From positions 1-64,000 of the forward strand of contig CALVOX010000004.1 of NCBI GenBank assembly GCA_944350425.1: a stretch of DNA of 64,000 nt, written 5' to 3'. The notes below the pieces were generated by a model, which was given only the letters and a program-made list of their open reading frames with translations, did no database searches and was not told the DNA's origin. A program made the position numbers and the translations under genes. The stretch is from an uncultured Bacilli bacterium (GTDB lineage Bacteria; Bacillota_I; Bacilli_A; RFN20; CAG-826). Below are positions 8,688 through 16,777 of this stretch, in pieces (positions within the stretch are counted from its first letter, which is position 1; every line of letters begins with the position of its first letter).

Positions 8688-11135
8688 ATGAATAATGAAT
8701 TTGCAGTAAATGAGATTGAACTTAAAGAGAAAATTAAATCTTTACCTATAGAAGAAAAAATCGCATTTCTTCGTGGAAAAGATTTCTGGGCAACTTATCC
8801 TTTACCTACTTTGAATATTAAATCTATTTGGCTTAGTGATGGGCCTCATGGAATTAGAAAAGAAAGTTTAACCGAAAAGGATGAAAGTGGTCTTAAAGCT
8901 AAAGTTTTTCCTTCAACATGTTTTCCAACAGCTTGTTTGACTTCCTGCTCATTTGATGAAGACCTCCTTTATAAACTAGGAGAAACAATTGGCAAAGAAT
9001 GTTTAGACCAAGATGTACAAATTATTTTAGGGCCTGGAATTAACATTAAAAGAAATCCACTTTGCGGTAGAAATTTTGAATATTTTAGTGAAGATCCATT
9101 TTTAGCGGGAAAACTAGCTACAAGTTTTGTCAAAGGCGTACAATCAAATAATGTTGGTGTTTGCTTAAAACATTTTGCTGTAAATAGCGAAGAAAACGAA
9201 AGATGTAGCATAAACGAAGTAGTTGATGAAAGAAGTTTAAGAGAAATTTATTTAAAAGCTTTTGAAATGGTTGTAAAAGAAGCAAAACCTGTTTCAATTA
9301 TGGCATCTTATAATCGAGTAAATGGATATTATGCTTGTGAAAATGCACATTTATTAACAGATATTTTAAGAAAAGAATGGGGATTTGACGGATTTGTTGT
9401 TTCTGATTGGGCAGCAGTAAATAATCCATTAGATTCAATAAATGCCGGATTAAACTTAGAAATGCCTAATTCATTTAATGTTAACTATTTCAAATTATTG
9501 AATGAGTATAGAAAAGGAAATGTTAGTGTTGATGTAATAAATCAAAGAGTCTTTGAAATTGCAAAACACGTTTTATATCTTCAAAATAATAAAAAAACTA
9601 GAGTGAATTATGAATTAGATCACAAAATTTCTAAAGAAATTGCAGAAAATTCAATCGTATTACTTAAAAACAGTAATAATATATTGCCTATTAGAAAAAG
9701 TGACTCGATATTGGTGTTAGGAGAATTTGTTAAAAGGCCAAGATATCAAGGAAGCGGTTCTTCAAAAATTGAGCCATTAAATTTAACCCCACTATTAAAA
9801 GAATTAGGAAAATATTCATCTCATTATACATATTTAAGAGGATATGATTCAAATTCTGTATTAAAATCAAGATCCCTAATTAACGAAGCAGTCAAAAATG
9901 CAAAAGATAAAGATGTTATTATTGTATTTTTAGGTTTGCCAAATGAGATTGAAAGCGAAGGTTTTGATAGGAAAAATGCTTCTTTACCTGCCCCTCAAAT
10001 AGAACTTATCAATAAATTATATGAAGTTAATAAAAATATTGTAGTTGTCTTAGAAAATGGTGGTGTTATTGAACTTCCTTTTGTTGACAAAGTAAGTGCA
10101 ATTTTAGAAACTTATCTTGGTGGTGAAGCAATTAATGAAGCTATTTTATCTACTATTTATGGAGAAAATAATCCAAGTGGAAGACTTTCAGATACTTTCT
10201 TCAAATCTTTAAAAGATTCCTATATAAATAATTATTTAGAAAATAATTCAATCGATAATGTCCATAAAGAAGGAATTTTTGTTGGATATCGTTATTATCT
10301 TTCACATCCTTCAACAATTCTTTATCCTTTCGGCTATGGATTATCATATTCTAATTTCCTTTATAAAAATATAAGTATCGATAAATCATCATTAGAAGAA
10401 AACGAAGATATTAAGATATCTTTAGATGTTTATAATGACTCTGATTTTGATGGAAAAGAAGTTGTACAAGTTTATATTGCTAAACCAACTAAAAATATCT
10501 TTAATCCAAAAAGAGAGTTAAAGGGATTTAAAAAAGTCTTTATTAAGGCTCATACAAGTTCCCACGTGGAAATTTCTATACCTTATTCTGAGTTTGCTTA
10601 CTTTGATAAAGGACTAAATAAGTGGGTAGTTGAAAAAGGAGTTTACCAAATTGAAGTTGGTAAAAATTCCTATGAAATTGTAGAGTCTTATAATCTTTTA
10701 GTAGAAGGTATTAATATTGAAAATAATCCTCCTTATATAAGAAGTAGTGTTCAAAAATATTTTAAAGTTGATGTTGATTTAATAAGCGATGAAGAATATT
10801 TGAAAATGAATCCTGAAGCTAAATTGTTTGATGAAAAAACTGATAAAGTTGTTTTCGATGAAAATTTCTCAATTAATAAAGCAATAAAATTTAAATCAAA
10901 AGGGGCAAAATTATTAGGTTTCTTAATAAAACGCATTCCAATGCTTAAAAAAGATTCATTTATTTATTCTTTAGCATTTGATGCACCAGTTAGACAGATG
11001 AGATATTTTGCTGGAAATTTTTTAGGAAACGAAGAAGTAGAATTACTAGTCAAAATAATGAGTGACGATCACTATATTTCTAATACATTTAAACTATTCA
11101 AGCGCATAATTAAAAGCGCCAAAGCAATACAATAA
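8688..11135 (+). CDS. Glycoside hydrolase family 3 beta-glucosidase-like enzyme
   Basis: Retaining GH3 glycosidase of 815 aa. The (alpha/beta)8 domain carries SDGPHGIR, KHFAVNSEENER and the nucleophile Asp240 in GFVVSDWAAV. The (alpha/beta)6 sandwich has IVLLKNSNNILPI and a GGEAINEAI stretch, and a fibronectin-III-like domain follows (EVVQVYIAKP, RELKGFKKV). About 140 further residues make a C-terminal extension common in cytoplasmic Firmicutes GH3 enzymes. There is no signal peptide, so it should act on imported beta-linked glucosides or xylosides. SD GAGGTAG precedes the ATG. The terminal sugar it removes cannot be told from the sequence. Confidence 0.9.
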   Translation: MNNEFAVNEIELKEKIKSLPIEEKIAFLRGKDFWATYPLPTLNIKSIWLSDGPHGIRKESLTEKDESGLKAKVFPSTCFPTACLTSCSFDEDLLYKLGETIGKECLDQDVQIILGPGINIKRNPLCGRNFEYFSEDPFLAGKLATSFVKGVQSNNVGVCLKHFAVNSEENERCSINEVVDERSLREIYLKAFEMVVKEAKPVSIMASYNRVNGYYACENAHLLTDILRKEWGFDGFVVSDWAAVNNPLDSINAGLNLEMPNSFNVNYFKLLNEYRKGNVSVDVINQRVFEIAKHVLYLQNNKKTRVNYELDHKISKEIAENSIVLLKNSNNILPIRKSDSILVLGEFVKRPRYQGSGSSKIEPLNLTPLLKELGKYSSHYTYLRGYDSNSVLKSRSLINEAVKNAKDKDVIIVFLGLPNEIESEGFDRKNASLPAPQIELINKLYEVNKNIVVVLENGGVIELPFVDKVSAILETYLGGEAINEAILSTIYGENNPSGRLSDTFFKSLKDSYINNYLENNSIDNVHKEGIFVGYRYYLSHPSTILYPFGYGLSYSNFLYKNISIDKSSLEENEDIKISLDVYNDSDFDGKEVVQVYIAKPTKNIFNPKRELKGFKKVFIKAHTSSHVEISIPYSEFAYFDKGLNKWVVEKGVYQIEVGKNSYEIVESYNLLVEGINIENNPPYIRSSVQKYFKVDVDLISDEEYLKMNPEAKLFDEKTDKVVFDENFSINKAIKFKSKGAKLLGFLIKRIPMLKKDSFIYSLAFDAPVRQMRYFAGNFLGNEEVELLVKIMSDDHYISNTFKLFKRIIKSAKAIQ

Positions 11136-11142
11136 GTTAGTT

Positions 11143-11171
11143 TTGAATTTTATAACTATATTTAATATAAT
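11143..11171 (+). promoter_or_regulatory. Strong promoter 12 nt before an ATG (leaderless candidate)
   Basis: TTGAAT (11143-11148), a 17-bp spacer and TATAAT (11166-11171). The EamA gene starts at 11184, so the transcript would begin only a few bases before the ATG and there is no SD. Confidence 0.7.
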
Positions 11172-11183
11172 TTTTATTCGTGT

Positions 11184-12161
11184 ATGAATGAAAGCCTTTT
11201 AAAAACGAAAAAAGAAGAAATTGGAGGAAGTTTAATACTTATATTAGTTGCCTTTATTTGGGGTGTTTCTTTTGTTTTCCAATCAAATGTAACTAAATAT
11301 ATGGATTCTTATTCCATATTATATTTACGTAGTTTTATTGGAATAATTGCCTTATCTCCATTTCTTATTTTTACTTTATTAAAAGATAGAAAAAATAATA
11401 TTAAAAGAAATAAAAAAGATTTAATTTTAGGACCTCTTTGCTGTGGAATTTGTCTATTTTTAGCATCTTTATTTCAACAAATAGGTTTAGAAACAACGAG
11501 CGCAGCCAAAACTGGTTTCATTACTTCATTATATATAATTTTAGTTCCAATCTTTTCTTTGTTTTTAAAGAAAAGATGCGGAATTAATGTTTACATAAGT
11601 GTAGTAATTGCAGTTATTGGATTACTTTTTCTTTCTTTAGATTTTAGTCAAGGGTTTAGCTTTACTCTTGGTGATTTATTTGTTTTTATAGGTGCAATAT
11701 TTTTTGCCTTACAAATTTTATCAGTTGATTATTTTTCTAAAAGACTAAATATTTATTATTTATCTAGTTTTCAACTTTTAACTCAAGGAATAATTGCTTT
11801 GATTATCGCCTTAATTAAAGGAATAACTATAACGTCTTTTACTTCGATGTTTACTCTTGAATCTACTATATCAATATTATTTATGGGAATAATTTCTAGT
11901 GCTGTTGCTTATACTTTACAAATGGTCGGGCAAAAATATGTAAATCCTACAGTTTCTTCTCTTATTTTATCTTTAGAAAGTGTTTTTAGTGCTTTATCTG
12001 CAGTTATAATTTATCAATTTTATAAATTTAGTGATGTAAATCAAAATATGACTACAGAAGAAATAATAGGATCAATTATTGTATTTTTAGCAGTTATTTT
12101 ATCTCAACTTCCAATATCGATATTTAAACGTAAGAAAAAGGATGATTTGAAAGAAAATTAG
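11184..12161 (+). CDS. EamA/DMT-family membrane transporter
   Basis: Drug/metabolite transporter superfamily protein of 325 aa with ten predicted hydrophobic segments in two EamA repeats. The start of the first repeat (ILVAFIWGVSFVFQSN) and the end of the second (MGIISSAVAYTLQMVGQKY, LESVFSALSAVI) are typical. Members export amino acids, metabolites or drugs; the substrate is unknown. It has its own consensus promoter and no SD, so it is probably translated from a leaderless mRNA. The upstream GH3 gene ends 48 bp away on the same strand, but the promoter implies independent transcription. Confidence 0.85.
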   Translation: MNESLLKTKKEEIGGSLILILVAFIWGVSFVFQSNVTKYMDSYSILYLRSFIGIIALSPFLIFTLLKDRKNNIKRNKKDLILGPLCCGICLFLASLFQQIGLETTSAAKTGFITSLYIILVPIFSLFLKKRCGINVYISVVIAVIGLLFLSLDFSQGFSFTLGDLFVFIGAIFFALQILSVDYFSKRLNIYYLSSFQLLTQGIIALIIALIKGITITSFTSMFTLESTISILFMGIISSAVAYTLQMVGQKYVNPTVSSLILSLESVFSALSAVIIYQFYKFSDVNQNMTTEEIIGSIIVFLAVILSQLPISIFKRKKKDDLKEN

Positions 12162-12287
12162 TAAATATAAAATAAAAAGATTTCGAGCGTAAGTTATTCA
12201 TTTATTTTGGCTTTGAAAAGATAATTTATATTTGTTTATCACATATGTTCTAGTTAATAATATAAAAGTGAAATTTAGGAGTTTTTT

Positions 12288-12911
12288 ATGAATAAAGTTG
12301 CAAGACAAATTAATAAGATCTGTTTGGCCGCAATGTTTTTAGCTCTTTGTTGGCTAATGCCTTTTTTAACAGCATCTAATCCTGAGCTTGGTAATATGTT
12401 TTTACCAATGCATATCCCAGTATTTATTGCCGGATTTGTTTTAGGGCCATTTTATGGCGGATTAATTGGTTTACTTGGTCCAATTACTAGAACATTAATT
12501 TTTGGAGCCCCACCTATTTTTAATTCTATTCCAATGTGTTTTGAACTTGCTACTTATGGATTTATAAGTGGATTATTATTCTCTTTATTAGTTAAGAAAT
12601 TAAATAAAGTTGATAGTTTACTTGCTATTTATATCGCTTTAATTTCTGCTATGGTAATAGGAAGAATTGTTGGTGGTTTTGTTTCTTATATTGTTACTTT
12701 CTTTAATGCAAATAGTAACGGTTATACATGGAGCGCTTATTGGACAAGTTACTTTGTTATGGCTTGGCCAGGAATGATCTTACAACTCGTTGTTGTTCCT
12801 GCTCTTATTAGATTACTTTATGGACTTAATTTGCTTAAAAATACCAATACTTTTAATCAAATTAAAGAAAAAAATAATAATACTGATAATATTAAGAACA
12901 ATAATAAATAA
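12288..12911 (+). CDS. ECF transporter S component (PF12822-type, substrate unknown)
   Basis: Substrate-binding membrane subunit of an energy-coupling-factor vitamin importer, 207 aa, six hydrophobic segments. The order of motifs MHIPVFIAGFVLGPFYGGLIG, LGPITRTLIFGAPP and CFELATYGFISGLLF matches the family that contains pantothenate-type (PanT) S components. No EcfA or EcfT gene is in the window, so it presumably shares the common module encoded elsewhere. SD TTAGGAG precedes the ATG. The gene is followed after 3 nt by a P-loop kinase, suggesting uptake coupled to phosphorylation. Pantothenate or another small vitamin or nucleoside is possible; I cannot decide. Confidence 0.82.
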   Translation: MNKVARQINKICLAAMFLALCWLMPFLTASNPELGNMFLPMHIPVFIAGFVLGPFYGGLIGLLGPITRTLIFGAPPIFNSIPMCFELATYGFISGLLFSLLVKKLNKVDSLLAIYIALISAMVIGRIVGGFVSYIVTFFNANSNGYTWSAYWTSYFVMAWPGMILQLVVVPALIRLLYGLNLLKNTNTFNQIKEKNNNTDNIKNNNK

Positions 12912-12914
12912 AAC

Positions 12915-13601
12915 ATGGATTTATCGATTTATTACATAAATAAAGATATAAAAATTATATATAAATATATTGATGAATTATTAGAAAAGAATAATTACGT
13001 GACAATATTTATAGATGGTTTTGCTACAAGTGGCAAAACCTCTTTGGCATTAAATGAGTTGAAAGAAAAATATAACTTAGTTGATAAAATCGATATTATT
13101 CATATAGATGATTTTTATTTGCCTAAGTCAAATAAAGATAATATTTTTAATAACTTAGATAAAATTGATACTTATTTAAATGGGAATATAGATTACTTTA
13201 GATTTAATAATGAAGTTAGTAATAATTTAAATAAGTTATTAAAATCTAAAACTATATCTTCATTTAAATATGGTATTTTTTCTTGTAAAGAACAAAAAAT
13301 AAGCGAAGAAATAATAGTCGATATTAAAAATAAATCTAGATTAACAATTATTGAAGGAACGTATTCTTTCTCTAGAAATATTAATTTAAATAGCGATTTA
13401 GATATATTTTTAATATTAACTAAAGAAGAAGAACTAGAAAGATTAAAGATTCGTGAAAATGAATCTAATTATAATAATTTTTTAAATATCTGGATGAAGC
13501 TCGAAAGAAATTATTTTTCATCTTTGAAACCTAAAAATAACGATTTGATTCTTTTTAAATACTCTAAAGAAGATGTAAGTATTTCAAACGAAAGTAAATA
13601 A
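12915..13601 (+). CDS. Uridine kinase-like P-loop kinase
   Basis: 228 aa protein with a Walker A motif IDGFATSGKTS (about residues 34-44) and an IIHIDDFYLPK stretch (about 56-66) like the substrate-binding region of uridine kinase, phosphoribulokinase and type I pantothenate kinase. A third motif LTIIEGTYSF matches the Walker-B-like strand of the same group. It begins 3 nt after the S-component stop without a clear SD, so it is likely translationally coupled to it. By context it should phosphorylate the imported vitamin or nucleoside and trap it in the cell. Its last codons contain the first AAACGAAA repeat of the downstream operator. Confidence 0.72.
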   Translation: MDLSIYYINKDIKIIYKYIDELLEKNNYVTIFIDGFATSGKTSLALNELKEKYNLVDKIDIIHIDDFYLPKSNKDNIFNNLDKIDTYLNGNIDYFRFNNEVSNNLNKLLKSKTISSFKYGIFSCKEQKISEEIIVDIKNKSRLTIIEGTYSFSRNINLNSDLDIFLILTKEEELERLKIRENESNYNNFLNIWMKLERNYFSSLKPKNNDLILFKYSKEDVSISNESK

Positions 13602-13634
13602 CATTTAAACGAAAGTAAACGAATAAAAAACGAA
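13586..13634 (+). promoter_or_regulatory. Four helically phased AAACGAA repeats (putative DeoR-type operator)
   Basis: AAACGAA occurs at 13586, 13607, 13617 and 13628, spaced 21, 10 and 11 bp, all on the same face of the helix. The first two share AAACGAAAGTAAA. The same motif occurs around deoR, nagA and the ROK gene. Direct repeats phased at one helical turn fit a DeoR-family repressor. Confidence 0.6.
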
Positions 13635-13652
13635 CCTAAATTCAATATTCTG

Positions 13653-13681
13653 TTGTTTTTATGAAAGAACATCGTTAAACT
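13653..13681 (+). promoter_or_regulatory. Likely promoter of the TIM-like/LarA-like/NagB-like/ABC operon
   Basis: TTGTTT (13653-13658), 17-bp spacer, TAAACT (13676-13681), directly downstream of the AAACGAA repeats and 29 bp before the first gene. Boxes are imperfect. Confidence 0.4.
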
Positions 13682-13710
13682 TAAAATAACAATGTAAGGG
13701 CTTTCATGTT

Positions 13711-14520
13711 ATGAAAAATATATATCTCAACCTCAAAAGATTTGATATTCCTACGAGTTTAGATGGAATTAACAACGGTTTTAGAAATGAAACTTATGGT
13801 GAAGAAATAACTAAAGGAATTGAAGACATGCATTTAGATATTCCTATTACCATATTTTTTCAAGAATCTAATTTAATTAGTGCAAGAAAAGTTGCAAAAG
13901 AGATTAGAATTGGCTGCCAAGGAGTACATTATGCTGATGTTTCTAAAGGTGGCAATTTTGGTGCGTTTACAACTTCTAGAACTGCAAAATCAATGGTAGC
14001 AATTGGAGTAAACGATGCTTTAATCGGCCACTGCGAGGAAAGAAATCACCTTAACTATTTAACTTCCTTAGGCGGAAATAAGGTTGATATAAACGAAATA
14101 TTAAATAAAGAAATTAAATGTGCAATTGATGCTAATATGAATGTTCTTTATTGTATTGGTGAAAAATTAGAAGAACAAAGCGATAAATATAACGTTTTAA
14201 GAAATCAATTAGAAGTTGGATTAAAAGATATTGATTTATCTAAAGTTACAATTGCTTACGAACCTGTTTGGGCAATCGGCCCTGGAAGAACTCCACCTGA
14301 TAAAGAATACATTGAAGATATTGTTAAATTTGTTAAATCTGTTAAAGACGTTAAAGTCGTCTATGGTGGTGGATTAAAAATAGATAATGCTAAAATGTTA
14401 GCTTCAATAGATGAACTTGATGGCGGGCTTATCGCTTTAACAAGATTTGGCGCTGATTTTGGTTTTTATCTCGATGATTTCAAAAAAATCGTCGAAACAT
14501 ATAAAGAGGGGTTAAAATAA
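13711..14520 (+). CDS. Triose-phosphate isomerase paralogue (TIM-family isomerase)
   Basis: 269 aa TIM-barrel isomerase. The full catalytic set of triose-phosphate isomerase is present: Asn7 and Lys9 (LNLKRF), His107 (GHCEERN, for GHSERR) and Glu184 (YEPVWAIGPGRTPP). Surrounding segments are atypical: GAFTTSRTAK replaces GAFTGEISA, and YGGGLKIDNA replaces the usual YGGSV. The enzyme therefore should interconvert an aldose and ketose phosphate, possibly not glyceraldehyde-3-P/DHAP; TIM paralogues such as EryH act on tetrulose phosphates. It heads an operon with LarA-like and NagB-like proteins and an ABC importer. It could also be the main TIM of the cell, as no other one is in the window. Confidence 0.78.
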   Translation: MKNIYLNLKRFDIPTSLDGINNGFRNETYGEEITKGIEDMHLDIPITIFFQESNLISARKVAKEIRIGCQGVHYADVSKGGNFGAFTTSRTAKSMVAIGVNDALIGHCEERNHLNYLTSLGGNKVDINEILNKEIKCAIDANMNVLYCIGEKLEEQSDKYNVLRNQLEVGLKDIDLSKVTIAYEPVWAIGPGRTPPDKEYIEDIVKFVKSVKDVKVVYGGGLKIDNAKMLASIDELDGGLIALTRFGADFGFYLDDFKKIVETYKEGLK

Positions 14521-15953
14521 TGAAAGTAAAATTAGAGTATGGTGATGGCCAAGTAGAAGTAAATGTACCTGATAACAGTGACATATTCGAAACTGGCGTA
14601 ACCGTTAAAGACCCTAAAGGTCTAGATGATGTTAAACAAGCTACACTAGACGCACTTCATCATCCATTAAATATGAAAACAATTCCTGAACTTGTTCATG
14701 AAGGAAGCAAAATTACAATTGTTTTCCCAGACAAGGTTAAAGGCGGTTTTCAAGATGATTCTCATAGAAAAACATCTATCCCATTAATTATTGATGAATG
14801 CTTAAAAGCTGGAGCAAAAGAAGAAGACATCATGCTTATTTGTTCTAATGGTCTACATAGAAAAAATAAGCCAGAAGAAATCAAAAAGATCTTAGGTGAT
14901 GAATTATTCAATAGATTCTGGGATAAAGGCCAAATCGTAAACCATGATAGTGAAGATCCAGAACATATCGTTGATTTAGGCTATGAACCAAAATTCCATG
15001 CAAAAGTTGTTATTAATAAATATGTTTTTGATTCTGATGTATGTTTCTTAATTGGACATGCTCAAGGAAATCCTTATGGTGGATATAGTGGTGGTTATAA
15101 ACACTGCGCAACAGGTATTTCTAACTGGGAATCAATTTCCTCACACCATTGTCCAGAAGTAATGCATAGAAAAGACTTCGTTCCTGTTACTTCACATTCA
15201 CTCATGAGACAAAAATTTGATGCTATTGGTGAGTGGATGGAACACGGAATGGGCAAAAGTTTCTTCTGTGTTGATGCAGTACTTGATTCATTCTCACATC
15301 AAATCGCTGTATTTGCCGGTGAAGCTCATGCAGTTGAAAAAGCTTCGTGGGAAATTGCAGATAAACGTACCTATGTACATTGGGCTAAGAAAAAATATGA
15401 TGTAATTATTATGGGTCTTCCAAATGATTTCCAATATGGAACAAGACAAGGAAGAAATCCTATCTTAATCGAACAAGCTATTGCTGCTCAAATCGTAAGA
15501 TTAAAGAGAGTTATGGTCGAAAACCCTGTAATTATTGCTCTTGCTCAATGTGATGACTTCGGTGATGAAGAATTCCCAGCAATGAAAGATGTCTATGATT
15601 ATTATGTAGCTCATGGCAATACATTACCTGATATTGAACATTACTATGATGTGATGGATCAAAAGAAATATATTGATGCTTATAGATTCAATTATGCTTT
15701 CCATCCATTCCATGCATTCTCAATGATTTCTTGCGCACATATTGCTGAAAGAGATTGCAAAGCTGTCTATATCGTTGGTGCTAAAGTACCAGGATATGCA
15801 AGAGAAATGGGAATGAAAACAAGAAATACAGTAATGGAAGCATATGAAGACGCTAAAAAATATGTCGGAGACAATCCTAATGTATTAGTTCTTCCAATGA
15901 CATTTAAACGTCCATCAGTACACTTATGTATGGAGGATGATAAAAATGAATAA
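14520..15953 (+). CDS. LarA-like protein (nickel-pincer racemase/epimerase family, DUF2088)
   Basis: 477 aa relative of lactate racemase LarA, whose family racemises or epimerises 2-hydroxy acids, including sugar acids, by hydride transfer to a nickel-pincer nucleotide. The GLHRKNKPEEI segment (His113) corresponds to the GTHR motif, and GGYSGGYKH (Lys194) to the GFSGGRK motif whose lysine tethers the cofactor. The preceding histidine (His180 in IGHAQGNPYGG) lies 14 residues before this lysine instead of about 10, and the DxTR-like motif reads PDKVKGG, so this is a divergent subgroup. The ATG overlaps the preceding stop (TAATG) behind SD GAGGGG. larB, larC and larE are not in the window. Confidence 0.8.
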   Translation: MKVKLEYGDGQVEVNVPDNSDIFETGVTVKDPKGLDDVKQATLDALHHPLNMKTIPELVHEGSKITIVFPDKVKGGFQDDSHRKTSIPLIIDECLKAGAKEEDIMLICSNGLHRKNKPEEIKKILGDELFNRFWDKGQIVNHDSEDPEHIVDLGYEPKFHAKVVINKYVFDSDVCFLIGHAQGNPYGGYSGGYKHCATGISNWESISSHHCPEVMHRKDFVPVTSHSLMRQKFDAIGEWMEHGMGKSFFCVDAVLDSFSHQIAVFAGEAHAVEKASWEIADKRTYVHWAKKKYDVIIMGLPNDFQYGTRQGRNPILIEQAIAAQIVRLKRVMVENPVIIALAQCDDFGDEEFPAMKDVYDYYVAHGNTLPDIEHYYDVMDQKKYIDAYRFNYAFHPFHAFSMISCAHIAERDCKAVYIVGAKVPGYAREMGMKTRNTVMEAYEDAKKYVGDNPNVLVLPMTFKRPSVHLCMEDDKNE

Positions 15954-16767
15954 TAAAGAATGGTTATCTTTAAAAGGAGAAGCACTTACAAAAGGTAAAA
16001 TCCCTATTGATATTTATAAAGATAAAGAAACAACTTTTAAAGAAATGGCACTCTTAATGGCTAATACCATTAAAGAAAATAACGAAAAAGGAAAGAAAAC
16101 ATTATTCATTGTCCCGCTTGGACCAGTTGGTCAATATAAATACTTTGTAGAAATCGTGAATAAAGAAAGAATCCCCCTCAAGAAGGTTACCTTCATCAAC
16201 ATGGATGAATACATGGTTGATGAAGATACACTTCTTAGTGAAGAAGATACTCTTTCATTTAAAAACACAATGTATAGATTGTGCTATAATCAAATCGATA
16301 AAGACTTATTGATGGATGAAAGCCGAAGAATATTCCCAAATCCTAATAATATAGACTTAATTGATAAGATTATAGATGAGCATGGTGGAGTTGATATTTG
16401 CTTCGGTGGTATAGGTATTACCGGACACGTTGCTTTCAATGAACCACCTCATGTTAATGAAACGATTGATGGTGCTGCTTATAAAAATTTAGGAACTAGA
16501 GTTGTAAAAATCTCTGAAGAAACTAGAGTAGTTAATTCAATGGATGATTATGATGGTGCTTATTATTTAGTTCCAAAATATGCAATTACAATTGGTTTCA
16601 AAGAAATCTTAAAAGCAAAGAAAATTAGATTATATTGCTTTAGAAACTGGCATAAATCAGTTGTTAGAAGAGCTAGTTTCTTAGATAAATCAGTATTCTT
16701 CCCTGTAAGCTTACTCCAAGATCATTCTGATACTAGAATTGGAATAAGTGAAGAAGTTGCTGAGTAA
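15946..16767 (+). CDS. NagB-like sugar-phosphate isomerase/deaminase
   Basis: 273 aa protein of the glucosamine-6-phosphate deaminase / 6-phosphogluconolactonase family. FINMDEYM (Asp87) matches the base Asp72 of E. coli NagB, and GIGITGHVAFNE matches the GVDGHIAFNE active-site loop with His161 and Glu166. Thr159 stands where E. coli NagB has Asp141 (other NagB proteins have Asn). The substrate may thus differ from glucosamine-6-P, for example a galactosamine-6-P deaminase (AgaI-like) or a plain aldose-ketose isomerase. An upstream ATG at 15937 abuts the SD GGAGG, so the ATG at 15946 is preferred; it overlaps the LarA-like gene by 8 bp. Confidence 0.8.
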   Translation: MNNKEWLSLKGEALTKGKIPIDIYKDKETTFKEMALLMANTIKENNEKGKKTLFIVPLGPVGQYKYFVEIVNKERIPLKKVTFINMDEYMVDEDTLLSEEDTLSFKNTMYRLCYNQIDKDLLMDESRRIFPNPNNIDLIDKIIDEHGGVDICFGGIGITGHVAFNEPPHVNETIDGAAYKNLGTRVVKISEETRVVNSMDDYDGAYYLVPKYAITIGFKEILKAKKIRLYCFRNWHKSVVRRASFLDKSVFFPVSLLQDHSDTRIGISEEVAE

Positions 16768-16777
16768 GGAGAAAATT

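Noticed and set aside
13586-13634. Short CRISPR-like array of AAACGAA repeats
   Set aside because: Repeats are 7-13 bp with 3-8 bp between; CRISPR needs repeats of about 24 bp or more and spacers of about 30 bp. Phasing of 10-11 bp fits an operator.
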